A stretch of DNA of 64,000 nt, taken from contig SVFD01000009.1 of the NCBI GenBank assembly GCA_015057025.1, forward strand, positions 1-64,000, written 5' to 3'. A model generated the notes under the pieces. That model saw nothing but the letters and a program-made list of their open reading frames with translations, made no database searches and was not told the origin of the DNA. Both the position numbers and the translations under genes were made by a program. The stretch is from Lachnospiraceae bacterium. Its GTDB lineage: Bacteria > Bacillota > Clostridia > Lachnospirales > Lachnospiraceae. Of the stretch, positions 17,275 to 26,698 are shown one piece after another (within the stretch, counting starts at the first letter, position 1; every line of letters begins with the position of its first letter).

Positions 17275-17966
17275 AAGGTCAAAGCCAATACAAGATAAGT
17301 CTTCTTAAAATCTCTGCCCAAAAAGAGATAAATCGCGCCAAACAGAAATCCCAATACGATTCCTTCCAAACCAATCCAGATACTTCCCTTGGTAAACCAA
17401 TGTGCAAGTCCCCAAGTAAGTCCCACTACAATTCCGCCGTAGGGAATGTTTTTCTTTCGAAACAACTTCTCCAACGCATGCTGTCCAAATACAATAATTA
17501 AGGTAAAAAGAATAACTTCCGCCAAATAATACAAATGCTGAAATACAAATTTCAAAGCGCCAAGTCTGTGAAATTCGTAAATAATTTTTAATCCACCCAC
17601 GTCGATATAGTTGATTACCATCATCAATCCAACCAACACAATACTTGCTATGATTCCCATCAGCGTCCACTTCTTGTCCGTTCCTTTTAGCTGAAATCCT
17701 AAATTTTTTCTTGCACTTTTTATAATGAAAAAAGCAACCACCAACCAGGTACTTATCGTAACGGTCCAATGAATGATACATTCCGCAGTCGTAAACTCCT
17801 GCATGGGATGTCCGTAAATAAGGGGCTCCAACCAGAATGCGTAAAGCACCTCCAACCCTAATCCTCCAAAGGCCATCATTGCGTATTCAAAATACTGATA
17901 CCCTTCACTTTTGAAAAATGATTTTAACTTGTTTTCTTTTAACATAGTCTTATTTTTCTCTGACAT
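17265..17966 (-). CDS. CPBP-like multi-pass membrane protein, catalytic motif degenerate
   Basis: 233 aa with about six to seven membrane helices. The last third resembles the CPBP (CAAX protease / bacteriocin-processing) fold: YYLAEVILFTLI at the position of EExxxR, then GLTWGLAHWFTKGS, where the histidine is kept. The second Glu and the Arg of the first motif are missing, so peptidase activity is doubtful. It lies upstream of, and is possibly transcribed into, the lytTR-DUF3021 pair. Confidence 0.6.
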   Translation of the reverse strand: MSEKNKTMLKENKLKSFFKSEGYQYFEYAMMAFGGLGLEVLYAFWLEPLIYGHPMQEFTTAECIIHWTVTISTWLVVAFFIIKSARKNLGFQLKGTDKKWTLMGIIASIVLVGLMMVINYIDVGGLKIIYEFHRLGALKFVFQHLYYLAEVILFTLIIVFGQHALEKLFRKKNIPYGGIVVGLTWGLAHWFTKGSIWIGLEGIVLGFLFGAIYLFLGRDFKKTYLVLALTFII

Positions 17967-18102
17967 AATTTAATTTCCTTTCTTTGCAGTTTTTTCTCTG
18001 CTTCTAAACGGACTATATCAAAGATTTTTGGTTCTGAAAAATGATTTTGTTTATGTTGCAAATCAGATGATTAAGTTGCAAAAATATTGCATTTTAAGGC
18101 AT

Positions 18103-18136
18103 AAAAAACCGTCTGCTCCCGAAAGAACAGACGGCT
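18103..18136 (-). terminator. Terminator of putP
   Basis: CCGTCTG (18109-18115) and CAGACGG (18128-18134), with U6 on the minus strand. Confidence 0.85.
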
Positions 18137-18187
18137 TAATGATACTTTTAATTATATATGATTATTCTTATTTTTATGGGAGAATTC

Positions 18188-19684
18188 TTATTCTGCATCT
18201 ACGGTAGGCTTAATTCCTTCTTCAAACAAGTCCATAACTTCTTTCGAAGGAGCCTTGTCAATAAGAGATACAACCACTGCAGCAATCATGCTTGCGATAA
18301 AACCGGGGATAATCTCGTACAAACCTGTAGGGCCTGACAAGAATGCATACCAAAGTGCATCTACCACGAAGCCCACAACAATACCGGCAATCGCGCCCTT
18401 ATATGTAAATCTCTTCCAGAAAAGTGAAAGAATAATCGCAGGGCCGAAAGCTGCACCAAACGCTGCCCATGCACATTCAACCAATGCCATAATGCCGGCG
18501 CAGTTAGGATTAATTGCAATTAATAATGCAACAATCGCAATCACGATTACGATGATACGGCCTGCCCAAAGCATTTCCTTGTTGGATGCATTTTTACGGA
18601 ATACAGGCTTATAAACGTCAGAAGCAAATGCTGATGAAGAAGCAAGCAACTGAGAGTCAGCTGTACTCATAGATGCTGCAAGGATTGCTGAAAGCAACAC
18701 ACCTGAAATTAAAGCAGGGAATACACTTCTTACCATAGTAATGAATACGATACTCTTATCTTCCAAACCGCTTCCGATGTAGTGATGTCCAACGATACCT
18801 ACAACAGATGCCATGATAAGGATCAAAGTTGTCCAACCGATACCGATTGCTCTTGATTTCTTCATTTCTTTTTCAGACTTGATTGACATGTAACGAACTA
18901 AAATATGAGGCATACCGAAGTATCCAAGTCCCCAACCAAGACCGCTTAAAATGTCCGAAATACTTTCCCAGTTAAAAGAACCGCTGGATAAGAAGTTATA
19001 ATAATTCTCTCCGGTTACTACTTCATAAGCGGGCACAAAATCCGGTGCCTGCATTGCAAATACTGCAACAATGGGAGCGATCATAATTGCTGCAAGCATT
19101 AGCATACCCTGGAAAAAGTCAGTCCAGCATACTGCATTGAATCCGCCAAGGAATGTATAGATGATAATAATTGCAGCCGCACCAACCATTGCATAAATGG
19201 GTTTCATTCCGAATACGGTATTAAACAAAGTACCGCATGCGTAAATACTAGACGCCGCATATACACAATATACTACTACGAAGATAACCGCACAAATAAT
19301 CTGAAGCGCCTTGTTTTTAGACTGAAATCTGTTTGTCAGGTACTGAGGAATTGTAATGGAATCCTGCGCTTTAATAGACAATCTTCTAAGTCTCGGTGCT
19401 ACAAAAATCCATGCACAAATAGTACCGATAAGCAAGCCTACGGAAATCCAAACTTGTCCCATACCTGCAAGATAAATGGAACCGGGAAGACCCATAAGTA
19501 CCCATGCACTCATGTCGGAAGCACCTGCGGAAAGGGCTGCTACCCATCCGTTCATATTTCTTCCTCCAAGGAAATAATCCTTGTCACCACCGTCAGCTTT
19601 ACGTCCTTTTATAAAGAAGTAAACGCCAACCGCAAGTACCAGTAACAAGTAGACAATAAATGCTACTAATTCTGCGTAATTCAT
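18188..19684 (-). CDS. putP: Sodium/proline symporter
   Basis: 498 aa of the sodium:solute symporter family, with about 13 membrane helices. Typical PutP features: DYFLGGRNMNGWVAALSAGASDMSAWVLMGLPG near the N-terminus and the signature region SGVLLSAILAASMSTADSQLL (serines and threonine for Na+). It imports proline with Na+. Monocistronic: its own terminator at 18103-18136 and hairpins upstream at 19818-19961. Confidence 0.93.
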   Translation of the reverse strand: MNYAELVAFIVYLLLVLAVGVYFFIKGRKADGGDKDYFLGGRNMNGWVAALSAGASDMSAWVLMGLPGSIYLAGMGQVWISVGLLIGTICAWIFVAPRLRRLSIKAQDSITIPQYLTNRFQSKNKALQIICAVIFVVVYCVYAASSIYACGTLFNTVFGMKPIYAMVGAAAIIIIYTFLGGFNAVCWTDFFQGMLMLAAIMIAPIVAVFAMQAPDFVPAYEVVTGENYYNFLSSGSFNWESISDILSGLGWGLGYFGMPHILVRYMSIKSEKEMKKSRAIGIGWTTLILIMASVVGIVGHHYIGSGLEDKSIVFITMVRSVFPALISGVLLSAILAASMSTADSQLLASSSAFASDVYKPVFRKNASNKEMLWAGRIIVIVIAIVALLIAINPNCAGIMALVECAWAAFGAAFGPAIILSLFWKRFTYKGAIAGIVVGFVVDALWYAFLSGPTGLYEIIPGFIASMIAAVVVSLIDKAPSKEVMDLFEEGIKPTVDAE

Positions 19685-19817
19685 AATTCACCACTTTCCA
19701 TATACATGCTTCGGCACGTATATTATTTTTTCTCATATGTTTGCATTTTACACGAGTCTTACATTTGTCGCAAGTATTTTTGACATTTTTAATTCAGTTA
19801 CTGTTTTTTATAGAACA

Positions 19818-19930
19818 AAGAATGTGCTTTGCACATTCTTCGCGTGCGAGCGGTGTTGCAAAGCAACAATATTCCGCTCCGCGAGCTGCGCATTTTATTT
19901 TAACTTCATAGGAAATTCCTATGAAGTTAA
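19818..19930. repeat. Tandem hairpin cluster between pgi and putP
   Basis: Three adjacent inverted repeats: AAGAATGTGC/GCACATTCTT around TTT (19818-19840); GAGCGG...TGTTGC AAA GCAACA...CCGCTC (19848-19879); and a perfect 31-nt palindrome centred at 19915 (19900-19930). A terminator follows. No ORF. Loops TTT and AAA are flanked by GC/GC mirror ends in the first two. Confidence 0.6.
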
Positions 19931-19963
19931 AAACATCGCTGTAATTTCTTACAGCGATGTTCC
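19925..19963 (-). terminator. Terminator of pgi
   Basis: Perfect 13-bp stem 19949-19961 with 19932-19944, followed by U5 on the minus strand, 20 nt after the pgi stop. Confidence 0.9.
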
Positions 19964-19981
19964 TTTGAATATGTCAATTCA

Positions 19982-21331
19982 TTATAATCTCTTAAGAAGT
20001 TCTTCTCTCTGAGCTTCGAAGCCGGGCTTTCCAAGGAGAGCAAACATGTTCTTCTTGTAGCTTTCTACACCGGGCTGGTTGAAAGGATTTACACCAAGGA
20101 TATATCCGCTCACGCCACATGCAAACTCGAAGAAGTAGAATAATTCACCTAAGTAGAATTCGTTTACTTCGGGAACATTTACCAAGAAGTTGGGAACCTG
20201 TCCGTCTGTATGAGCAAGGATTGTTCCGTTCATAGCGCTCTTGTTTACGAAGTCAACTGTCTTACCTGTTAAGTAGTTCAAACCGTCAAGATCAACAGGT
20301 TCTTCCTCAATGATGATTTCTTCTCTGGAAGTTTCGATGTTGATGATGGTTTCGAAGATATTTCTGGAACCGTCCTGGATAAACTGTCCCATTGAGTGCA
20401 AGTCTGTTGTTAAGTCAACGCTTGCAGGGAAGATACCCTTCTGATCCTTACCTTCACTCTCGCCGTATAACTGCTTCCACCACTCAGATACAAAGTGTAC
20501 GCTGGGTTCGTAGTTAGCAAGGATTTCAATCTGTTTTCCTTTTCTTAAAAGGATGTTACGAGCTGCTGCATATAAAAGAGCATCGTTTTCTTCGAATGCG
20601 TTGTTTAATGCACGTTCTCTTCCGCTTGCTGCGCCTTCCATTAACTTGTCAATATCCGCACCGCTTACTGCGATAGGAAGTAAACCAACTGCTGTAAGAA
20701 CTGAGAAACGGCCACCGATATCATCGGGCACAACGAATGTTTCATATCCTTCTTCTGTAGCAAGACCCTTTAATGATCCTCTGGCCTTATCTGTTGTAGC
20801 ATAGATTCTCTTTGCTGCGCCTTCCTTACCATACTTTTCCTCTGCCATCTTCTTTAATACACGGAATGCGATAGCAGGTTCTGTTGTTGTACCTGACTTA
20901 GAAATCATGTTGATAGAGAAATCTCTGTCACCGATTACCTGAATCAAGTGCTTTAAGTATGTAGAGCTGATAGAGTTACCAACGAAATAAATTTCGGGAG
21001 TTTTACGGATGCTCTTATCAACAACATTGTAAAAGCTGTGTCTTAAGAATTCGATTGCTGCTCTTGCACCAAGGTAAGAACCGCCGATACCAACAACCAA
21101 GAGAACTTCTGAATCGTTCTGAATCTTCTCTGCTGCCTTCTTAATTCTTGCAAACTCTTCCTTATCATAGTCTACAGGAAGATTGATCCAACCAAGGAAA
21201 TCATTTCCTGCACCGGTTTTAGAAACCAATAATTCTTTTGCATCAAGTGTAAGCTTCTTCATCAGTTCCATTTCATTTGCACTGATAAAGGGTGCTGCTT
21301 TGGAATAATCAAATGCTACTTTTTTACTCAT
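19982..21331 (-). CDS. pgi: Glucose-6-phosphate isomerase
   Basis: 449 aa, the short Firmicute form. Glycolytic interconversion of glucose-6-P and fructose-6-P. Motifs: [18 protein letters not shown], signature [14 protein letters not shown], the catalytic-region [14 protein letters not shown], and [14 protein letters not shown]. Preceded by a GGAG-type ribosome site; a TTGACA/TAAATA promoter-like pair sits near 21352-21380. Confidence 0.95.
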   Translation of the reverse strand: MSKKVAFDYSKAAPFISANEMELMKKLTLDAKELLVSKTGAGNDFLGWINLPVDYDKEEFARIKKAAEKIQNDSEVLLVVGIGGSYLGARAAIEFLRHSFYNVVDKSIRKTPEIYFVGNSISSTYLKHLIQVIGDRDFSINMISKSGTTTEPAIAFRVLKKMAEEKYGKEGAAKRIYATTDKARGSLKGLATEEGYETFVVPDDIGGRFSVLTAVGLLPIAVSGADIDKLMEGAASGRERALNNAFEENDALLYAAARNILLRKGKQIEILANYEPSVHFVSEWWKQLYGESEGKDQKGIFPASVDLTTDLHSMGQFIQDGSRNIFETIINIETSREEIIIEEEPVDLDGLNYLTGKTVDFVNKSAMNGTILAHTDGQVPNFLVNVPEVNEFYLGELFYFFEFACGVSGYILGVNPFNQPGVESYKKNMFALLGKPGFEAQREELLKRL

Positions 21332-21419
21332 GTGATTTTCTCCTTTTTATCCTTTATTTATTGAAACATTTGTAAAATGTCAAGTTCCTTGTCAAGTGTA
21401 GCAAAAATAAGGGCTTTTT

Positions 21420-22052
21420 TCAAGATAAAAATTCTTGCAGGAGTTGCTCTAACTCCTGTTTTTCTTTTCTTCCGAATTTAGGTGTTTCCTGTTCCGGCAT
21501 TTCTGCCTCCATTATTTCTTTCGCAATACGCTCCCGCGGCAAAACTTTTAGGCGGTTTACCATGTGATTCTCCAGGTAATCAATGATATTTGTTTTAAGA
21601 ATTTCTCTTTTATTCTTAATATCTACAAAAGAAGAAATGCTGAAATATGCATATAAACCGAACAGACTGACAATGTAGTAGGGGAATAATTCTATCATAT
21701 GACGTCCGTTAACAATACTGCGATATATTCCGATTCCGCATAAAAGTACGGAAAGTAATATCATCTGTCCTGAGAAATTGGACAATCCCGGCAAAGTCAA
21801 AATGCCGATTTTAATGCGATTCATAAACTTGTCCACAAAAACCGAAATATTGGCAACTCCGGAATTCAATTGATAGCAGTTAGCAAATTTTAATTTGCAC
21901 TGCTTTAATAATTTATTATTGGTTGCTGACATATTATCGGTTTCCTGAATCATACTTTGATATAGCACCCCTGCCACGATTTGACAGATTATGCTTAAGG
22001 TGATTAAAAAAATTGCTAATTTTAAAAAGATATCATTTTTTAATAATTCCAT
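21420..22052 (-). CDS. Membrane protein of unknown function (210 aa)
   Basis: N-terminal helix (about 10-30), a linker with two Cys, two or three further helices (about 95-155) and a charged coiled C-terminus (about 160-210). I do not recognise the family. It precedes pgi but is separated from it by a putative pgi promoter. Confidence 0.6.
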   Translation of the reverse strand: MELLKNDIFLKLAIFLITLSIICQIVAGVLYQSMIQETDNMSATNNKLLKQCKLKFANCYQLNSGVANISVFVDKFMNRIKIGILTLPGLSNFSGQMILLSVLLCGIGIYRSIVNGRHMIELFPYYIVSLFGLYAYFSISSFVDIKNKREILKTNIIDYLENHMVNRLKVLPRERIAKEIMEAEMPEQETPKFGRKEKQELEQLLQEFLS

Positions 22053-22247
22053 ACCGTCCTCCGTTTCATTTTTTTATTTTCGGGAATAGTAACAGTATAG
22101 AAAAGTTCTCTTTTCGTAGCAAGTTGCAGACGCCTTAATTTCGTCGACAAATTCCTGTTTCATTTTTCATGGAAACAGTGGAAATCGACCTTTTTTTCTG
22201 TTATAATCCTTTTTAATATATAAAAATAACACGAATGGAGAGAAATT

Positions 22248-22490
22248 ATGCGATATATTCCCAAAGGCGTCTGTTCTCAGGCAATTGATATCGAATTAGA
22301 CGGAGATATTATAAAACATGTTCAATTTACAGGCGGATGTCATGGTAATTTGCAAGGCATTGCACGTTTGGTTGAAGGCATGAATGCCCATGATGCCATT
22401 ACTAAAATACGCGGAATCCGCTGTGGCTTTAAGAGTACATCCTGCCCCGACCAGCTTGCCAACGCCTTAGAAGCTGCATTGAATCAATAA
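22248..22490 (+). CDS. TSCPD-domain protein (TIGR03905 type)
   Basis: 80 aa, single domain: PKGVCSQAIDIELDGD, FTGGCHGNLQGIARLVEG, IRGIRCGFKSTSCPDQLA. The conserved cysteines and the S-CPDQ motif define the TSCPD family, found alone or at the C-terminus of B12-dependent ribonucleotide reductases; the stand-alone role is unknown. GGAGAG precedes the start; a TATAAT-like -10 sits near 22200. Confidence 0.85.
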   Translation: MRYIPKGVCSQAIDIELDGDIIKHVQFTGGCHGNLQGIARLVEGMNAHDAITKIRGIRCGFKSTSCPDQLANALEAALNQ

Positions 22491-22562
22491 ATAACATTTT
22501 TTGATGACGATAATATTCTAATTATAAAACTACCAGATATTACACATATTGGAGGACGTTTC

Positions 22563-23636
22563 ATGAAACGCATCGTTCTGACAGGTGGCGGTACTGCCGG
22601 CCACGTAACCCCGAATATTGCCCTACTTCCCAAGTTAAAAGAACTTGGATATGATATTCACTACATTGGCTCTCATGAAGGAATAGAGAAAAAGCTGATT
22701 ACTGATTTTGATATTCCTTATTACGGTGTAGCCACAGGTAAGCTTAGAAGATACTTTGATTTAAAAAATCTCTCTGACCCTTTTCGTGTTATGAAGGGCT
22801 ATGGTGATGCCAAAAAAATTTTAAAAGAGTTAAAGCCTGACGTGGTTTTCTCTAAGGGCGGTTTTGTAAGTGTTCCTGTGGTACGTGCAGCAGCTTCTTT
22901 AAAGATTCCATGCATCATCCACGAATCTGATATGACTCCCGGTTTAGCGAATAAATTGTGCATCCCGGTAGCATCAAAGGTTTGTTGCAATTTCCCGGAA
23001 ACCCTTAAAAATCTCCCGGAAGATAAAGCTGTTTTAACAGGTTCACCCATCCGAACCGAACTCGCTAAAGGCGATAGAGTTGCCGCTATGAACTTATGTA
23101 AGTTTAATGCAAATCTTCCTGTCATAATGGTTATTGGGGGAAGTTCCGGCTCCGTGGCAATTAACAAAGCAGTTCGCGCAGCGTTACCAAGACTTTTGGA
23201 AGATTTTCAGGTTGTTCATATCTGTGGCACAGACCGCGTGGATAATCTGTTATTAAACCAAAAAGGTTATGCTCAGTTTGAATATTTAAAAAGTGAGTTG
23301 AAAGACGTACTTTCCTTGGCAGATGTGGTTATTTCAAGAGCCGGCGCCAATGCTATTTGTGAACTTCTAGCATTAAAGAAACCAAACCTCCTGATTCCTC
23401 TCCCTGCAAGCAGCAGTCGGGGCGATCAGATTCTGAATGCCAAATCTTTTGAATCTCAAGGTTATTCTTTAGTATTAAATGAGGATGACTTGGATGAAAA
23501 TACTTTGGTAGATAAAGTATATGAACTATATTGCAACCGGAAGACATATATTGAAACCATGTCTCAGAGTTCTCAATTAAATGCCGTTGATAAAGTAATC
23601 AGCCTGATTGAAGACGCTGTTATAAACAGACCATAA
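22563..23636 (+). CDS. murG: UDP-GlcNAc:lipid I N-acetylglucosaminyltransferase MurG
   Basis: 357 aa GT-B transferase that converts lipid I to lipid II at the inner face of the membrane. GGGTAGHVTPN (G-loop 1), SKGGFVSVPVVRAA, HESDMTPGLANKL, GGSSGSVAIN, ISRAGANAICELLALKKPNLLIPLP, and the SSRGDQILNAK motif are all visible. It lies outside any dcw cluster, between a TSCPD gene and bioY; a second murG elsewhere is possible. Confidence 0.93.
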   Translation: MKRIVLTGGGTAGHVTPNIALLPKLKELGYDIHYIGSHEGIEKKLITDFDIPYYGVATGKLRRYFDLKNLSDPFRVMKGYGDAKKILKELKPDVVFSKGGFVSVPVVRAAASLKIPCIIHESDMTPGLANKLCIPVASKVCCNFPETLKNLPEDKAVLTGSPIRTELAKGDRVAAMNLCKFNANLPVIMVIGGSSGSVAINKAVRAALPRLLEDFQVVHICGTDRVDNLLLNQKGYAQFEYLKSELKDVLSLADVVISRAGANAICELLALKKPNLLIPLPASSSRGDQILNAKSFESQGYSLVLNEDDLDENTLVDKVYELYCNRKTYIETMSQSSQLNAVDKVISLIEDAVINRP

Positions 23637-23660
23637 TATTTCAGAAAGGAGCATCTACAT

Positions 23661-24230
23661 ATGAACCATAAAAAGGAATTAGGACCAAACCGTATCCTTT
23701 CTATGGTGTATTGCTCACTTTTTGCTATTTTTATTGCCCTTTGTTCCTATATTACAATTCCCTTGGTAATTCCTTTTACCTTGCAGACGCTGGGAGTATT
23801 TACCGCGTTGGAATTGTTAGGTGGAAAAAAGGGCACTTTTTCTGTCCTTCTCTATATTCTGCTTGGAGCCGTTGGCGTTCCTGTATTCTCCGGCTTCCGC
23901 GGAGGTATCGGAATACTATTAAGCAATACCGGTGGGTATATTGTCGGCTTTATTTTTCTTTCCTTGATTTACTGGCTTATTACTTTCATTTTCGGCACCA
24001 AACTCTATGCAAGAATATTAGGTATGATCCTTGGACTAATTTTCTGCTATATCTTTGGTACACTTTGGGTTGTTTTTGCTTATTCTGATATAAAAAACAT
24101 GCCCGAAATGATACCGGTTATACAAGTATGTATTCTTCCGTTTATCATTCCGGACATTGCCAAAATGTTCTTATCCGTCGTATTGCGTAAATTTATTTAT
24201 CCTGCTCTCCCGGATAATCTTAAAAATTAA
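23661..24230 (+). CDS. bioY: Biotin transporter substrate-binding subunit BioY
   Basis: 189 aa, six hydrophobic helices. IPLVIPFTLQTLGVFTALELLGGKKGT and the GVPVFSGFRGGIGILLSNTGGYIVGF signature are typical of BioY, the S-component of the ECF biotin transporter. AAAGGAG precedes the ATG; the gap after murG is 24 nt, so they may be co-transcribed. No bio or ECF energy-coupling genes are nearby. Confidence 0.93.
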   Translation: MNHKKELGPNRILSMVYCSLFAIFIALCSYITIPLVIPFTLQTLGVFTALELLGGKKGTFSVLLYILLGAVGVPVFSGFRGGIGILLSNTGGYIVGFIFLSLIYWLITFIFGTKLYARILGMILGLIFCYIFGTLWVVFAYSDIKNMPEMIPVIQVCILPFIIPDIAKMFLSVVLRKFIYPALPDNLKN

Positions 24231-24247
24231 CGCTCCGGGTCATAATA

Positions 24248-25198
24248 TTAACTGACCACACAATCGTCAAGCAATTGTATCCACTTTTTAATTACTTCTA
24301 CTTCTTTTTCAGCTTCCCTTCTGCAAACAGACTCTTTTACTGCCTTATAAATAGGCGCTTCCATAGAATCTTTTTTTCTTCTGATAATTAAATATACTTT
24401 CTTTTTGTCAAAATACGCAGCAAAGGGACCTCCGCCGGAAAATTTTAAGAGTTTCTTCATAAGTTCTCTATTTATAAAACTTGCTGCCTCTTCCTGATTC
24501 TGAACATAAACTGCAAATTTTTTATCAAAACTTTCTTCACCTGTTACATATTCTAAATATGTTTCCGGCTTTTCATACGCATTTTTCCCAATATTAAAAC
24601 TTTTCTGCACAATTTGAATTTCACTGTCCAAATCGGTCTTATTATTACATGCAATCAAAACACAATCTGACACCTTTCGGCTCTTTTTATAAGAAAGCTC
24701 CATATCATAACGCAGAAAATCAATGCCTTTATATGTTCCTGAAATACAATCGTTAGCATTGGCAGAACGTGCCTTTTTTATCATGGAACACTCGCTGATT
24801 TCTTTAATGGAAATTCGATTTTTTGCCGTATAATCTGTTTTCGGAAATTCCTTCTGAATTTTTTCCTGCAAAAAATTTGTCTTATATTCCATATTATAGG
24901 CTTTAAACTTAGTTGACATCTTAAGTGTCATCGGCAAGATATAAAGGCAGAATGGAATAGCAATTAAAAAAATTATTGACAATATAACTCTGATCGGTCC
25001 TTCAATAAACATTAACTTCATATAGACCAAATAGATAAATATGAATGCTAATACAATCACTAAAACAGTGATGCATTTCCAAGCCAAATCAGCATTACGA
25101 TATACTTTACGCATTTGATTAAGCTTCTCCACCTGCGTTAACTCTTCCTTCTTTAATTCGCCAACTTCATTTTGAACAACCTTATCCTGCTGTTCCAT
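24248..25198 (-). CDS. Membrane protein, DUF3137-like (316 aa)
   Basis: N-terminal coiled region (about 1-35), two membrane helices (about 40-90), then a ~220-residue cytoplasmic domain containing SGTYKGIDFLRYDMELSYKKSRK, which resembles DUF3137. The assignment is tentative. It follows the HIT gene by about 50 nt at the end of the long minus-strand run from the Tad locus. Confidence 0.5.
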   Translation of the reverse strand: MEQQDKVVQNEVGELKKEELTQVEKLNQMRKVYRNADLAWKCITVLVIVLAFIFIYLVYMKLMFIEGPIRVILSIIFLIAIPFCLYILPMTLKMSTKFKAYNMEYKTNFLQEKIQKEFPKTDYTAKNRISIKEISECSMIKKARSANANDCISGTYKGIDFLRYDMELSYKKSRKVSDCVLIACNNKTDLDSEIQIVQKSFNIGKNAYEKPETYLEYVTGEESFDKKFAVYVQNQEEAASFINRELMKKLLKFSGGGPFAAYFDKKKVYLIIRRKKDSMEAPIYKAVKESVCRREAEKEVEVIKKWIQLLDDCVVS

Positions 25199-25247
25199 AC
25201 TTCATATCCTCCATAATATGGTAATTTACTATTTACATATTATAAAT

Positions 25248-25658
25248 CTAATTTGTTAAATTTTTACGAATTTCTTCTAACTCTTCTGCATAAGGCGATG
25301 TAGGCTTCCACTGAATTTTCTGACCGTCATCATGGTATCGGGGAATCAGGTGATAGTGAAAATGAAATACTGTCTGCCCTGCACATTCACCATTATTTTG
25401 AACCAGATTAAATCCATCGCAATTTAATTTTTCCGTCATTTTCATCGCCATTCTTTTTGCAAGAACCATAACATCTGCCGCCCAATCTTCAGGCAATTCG
25501 TAAATATTGGCAAAATGCTCTTTCGGAAGAATCAATGCATGTCCCTTTGTTGCAGGGCTAAGGTCCAAAATAACACGAAATCTATCATCTTCGTAAATAG
25601 AGTTGGTTGGAATTTCTCCATTTGCAATTTTACAAAAAATACAATTATCTTTTTTCAT
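25248..25658 (-). CDS. HIT-family nucleotide hydrolase/transferase
   Basis: 136 aa. CIFCKIANGEIPTNSIYEDD N-terminus and the histidine triad HFHYHLIPRY near residue 100; Hint/HIT-like purine phosphoramidase family. Cys residues near the N-terminus fit the zinc-binding subgroup. GGAG lies before the ATG. Confidence 0.93.
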   Translation of the reverse strand: MKKDNCIFCKIANGEIPTNSIYEDDRFRVILDLSPATKGHALILPKEHFANIYELPEDWAADVMVLAKRMAMKMTEKLNCDGFNLVQNNGECAGQTVFHFHYHLIPRYHDDGQKIQWKPTSPYAEELEEIRKNLTN

Positions 25659-25675
25659 AATCAGTTCTCCTTCTT

Positions 25676-26698
25676 TTATAAAAACATTCCATCATCTTCA
25701 ATATTGGGTGAAAACGTAAAAATATGATCTAAATTACGTAAAAGTTTAAAATCACCCTTCATGGTCATATTACCGCTCATAAATGCATTCTGAAATGTTG
25801 TCTTTCCTTCAATGATATCTTTTATAACAGCTTCTTCTGTCTGGAGTTCAACATCTGCATATTCAGATGTACCGTAAAAGCATTCAAATTTTGCATTCTG
25901 TACCCGAATAATCATAGGCTTTTTATAATTTTTAATTACCACTCTGAAAATAGCCGTAAAACCGGGTTGTGCCTTAAAATGACTCACAAAATCTTCAACG
26001 AATCCCTGACTCTCATCTGTTTCCCGATTCTCCATCATATCCTTAAACATGCTGGTTAATTCTTTAATATCTTCTTTCTGGCGCTGTACATAATTATCAT
26101 CAGAAGCATACATGGATAACTGCTCCGTCTCCTGAGGTGTAAATGCCACATTTTGAGTATAAGATACCTTTTGCTTTACAGCCTGATTGCTTGCCGGAAA
26201 ACTTGTCAGTTTCTGATTAATGGTTCTATACATATTTTCCGCTTTCTTTTCAATCAAACGGTCATATTCTTCCTTACATTCCAACATAGAAATTTCAGGA
26301 ATATATCCGCAAATACCGCTACAGGGACGGCCACCCAAAATCTCCCATGCGGTAGCTAAAGTAAGTTTTCCGTCTCTTTCTCCGTAGGTCGTACTCATAA
26401 CTACCGGACACATGTAAATCTGTGCCAATTTTTCCTTATCCGCATACAACCAGCAGGCATCAAGAAAGGACTGCATATAGCCACCGATTCCATACCATTC
26501 CACAGTACTGGCAAGAATGATTCCATCTGCATCTTTTAAAGTATTAGGCAACGTTGTAATGGAATTCTTACTCTCATACAAATCGTACTTCTCAACCGTA
26601 ACATTTAATTCTTCCAGTACCTTACGCATCTTATTAATAACATACAGGGTAGGATCTCCGATTAAACCTCTTCCGCCATAATAAATGTTAATTTTCAT
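25676..26698 (-). CDS. Flavodoxin-like NAD(P)H oxidoreductase fused to an SCP2-like domain
   Basis: 340 aa. Flavodoxin-like fold (about 1-165) with GGRGLIGDPTLYVINKM, ILASTVEWYGIGGYMQSFLD and STTYGERDG. Linker (about 170-225), then an SCP2 sterol-carrier-like domain (about 228-335) ending NAFMSGNMTMKGDFKLLRNLDHIF. The fusion suggests a flavin reductase with a lipid-binding module; substrate unknown. Its start overlaps the end of the rhomboid gene by 11 nt. Confidence 0.75.
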   Translation of the reverse strand: MKINIYYGGRGLIGDPTLYVINKMRKVLEELNVTVEKYDLYESKNSITTLPNTLKDADGIILASTVEWYGIGGYMQSFLDACWLYADKEKLAQIYMCPVVMSTTYGERDGKLTLATAWEILGGRPCSGICGYIPEISMLECKEEYDRLIEKKAENMYRTINQKLTSFPASNQAVKQKVSYTQNVAFTPQETEQLSMYASDDNYVQRQKEDIKELTSMFKDMMENRETDESQGFVEDFVSHFKAQPGFTAIFRVVIKNYKKPMIIRVQNAKFECFYGTSEYADVELQTEEAVIKDIIEGKTTFQNAFMSGNMTMKGDFKLLRNLDHIFTFSPNIEDDGMFL

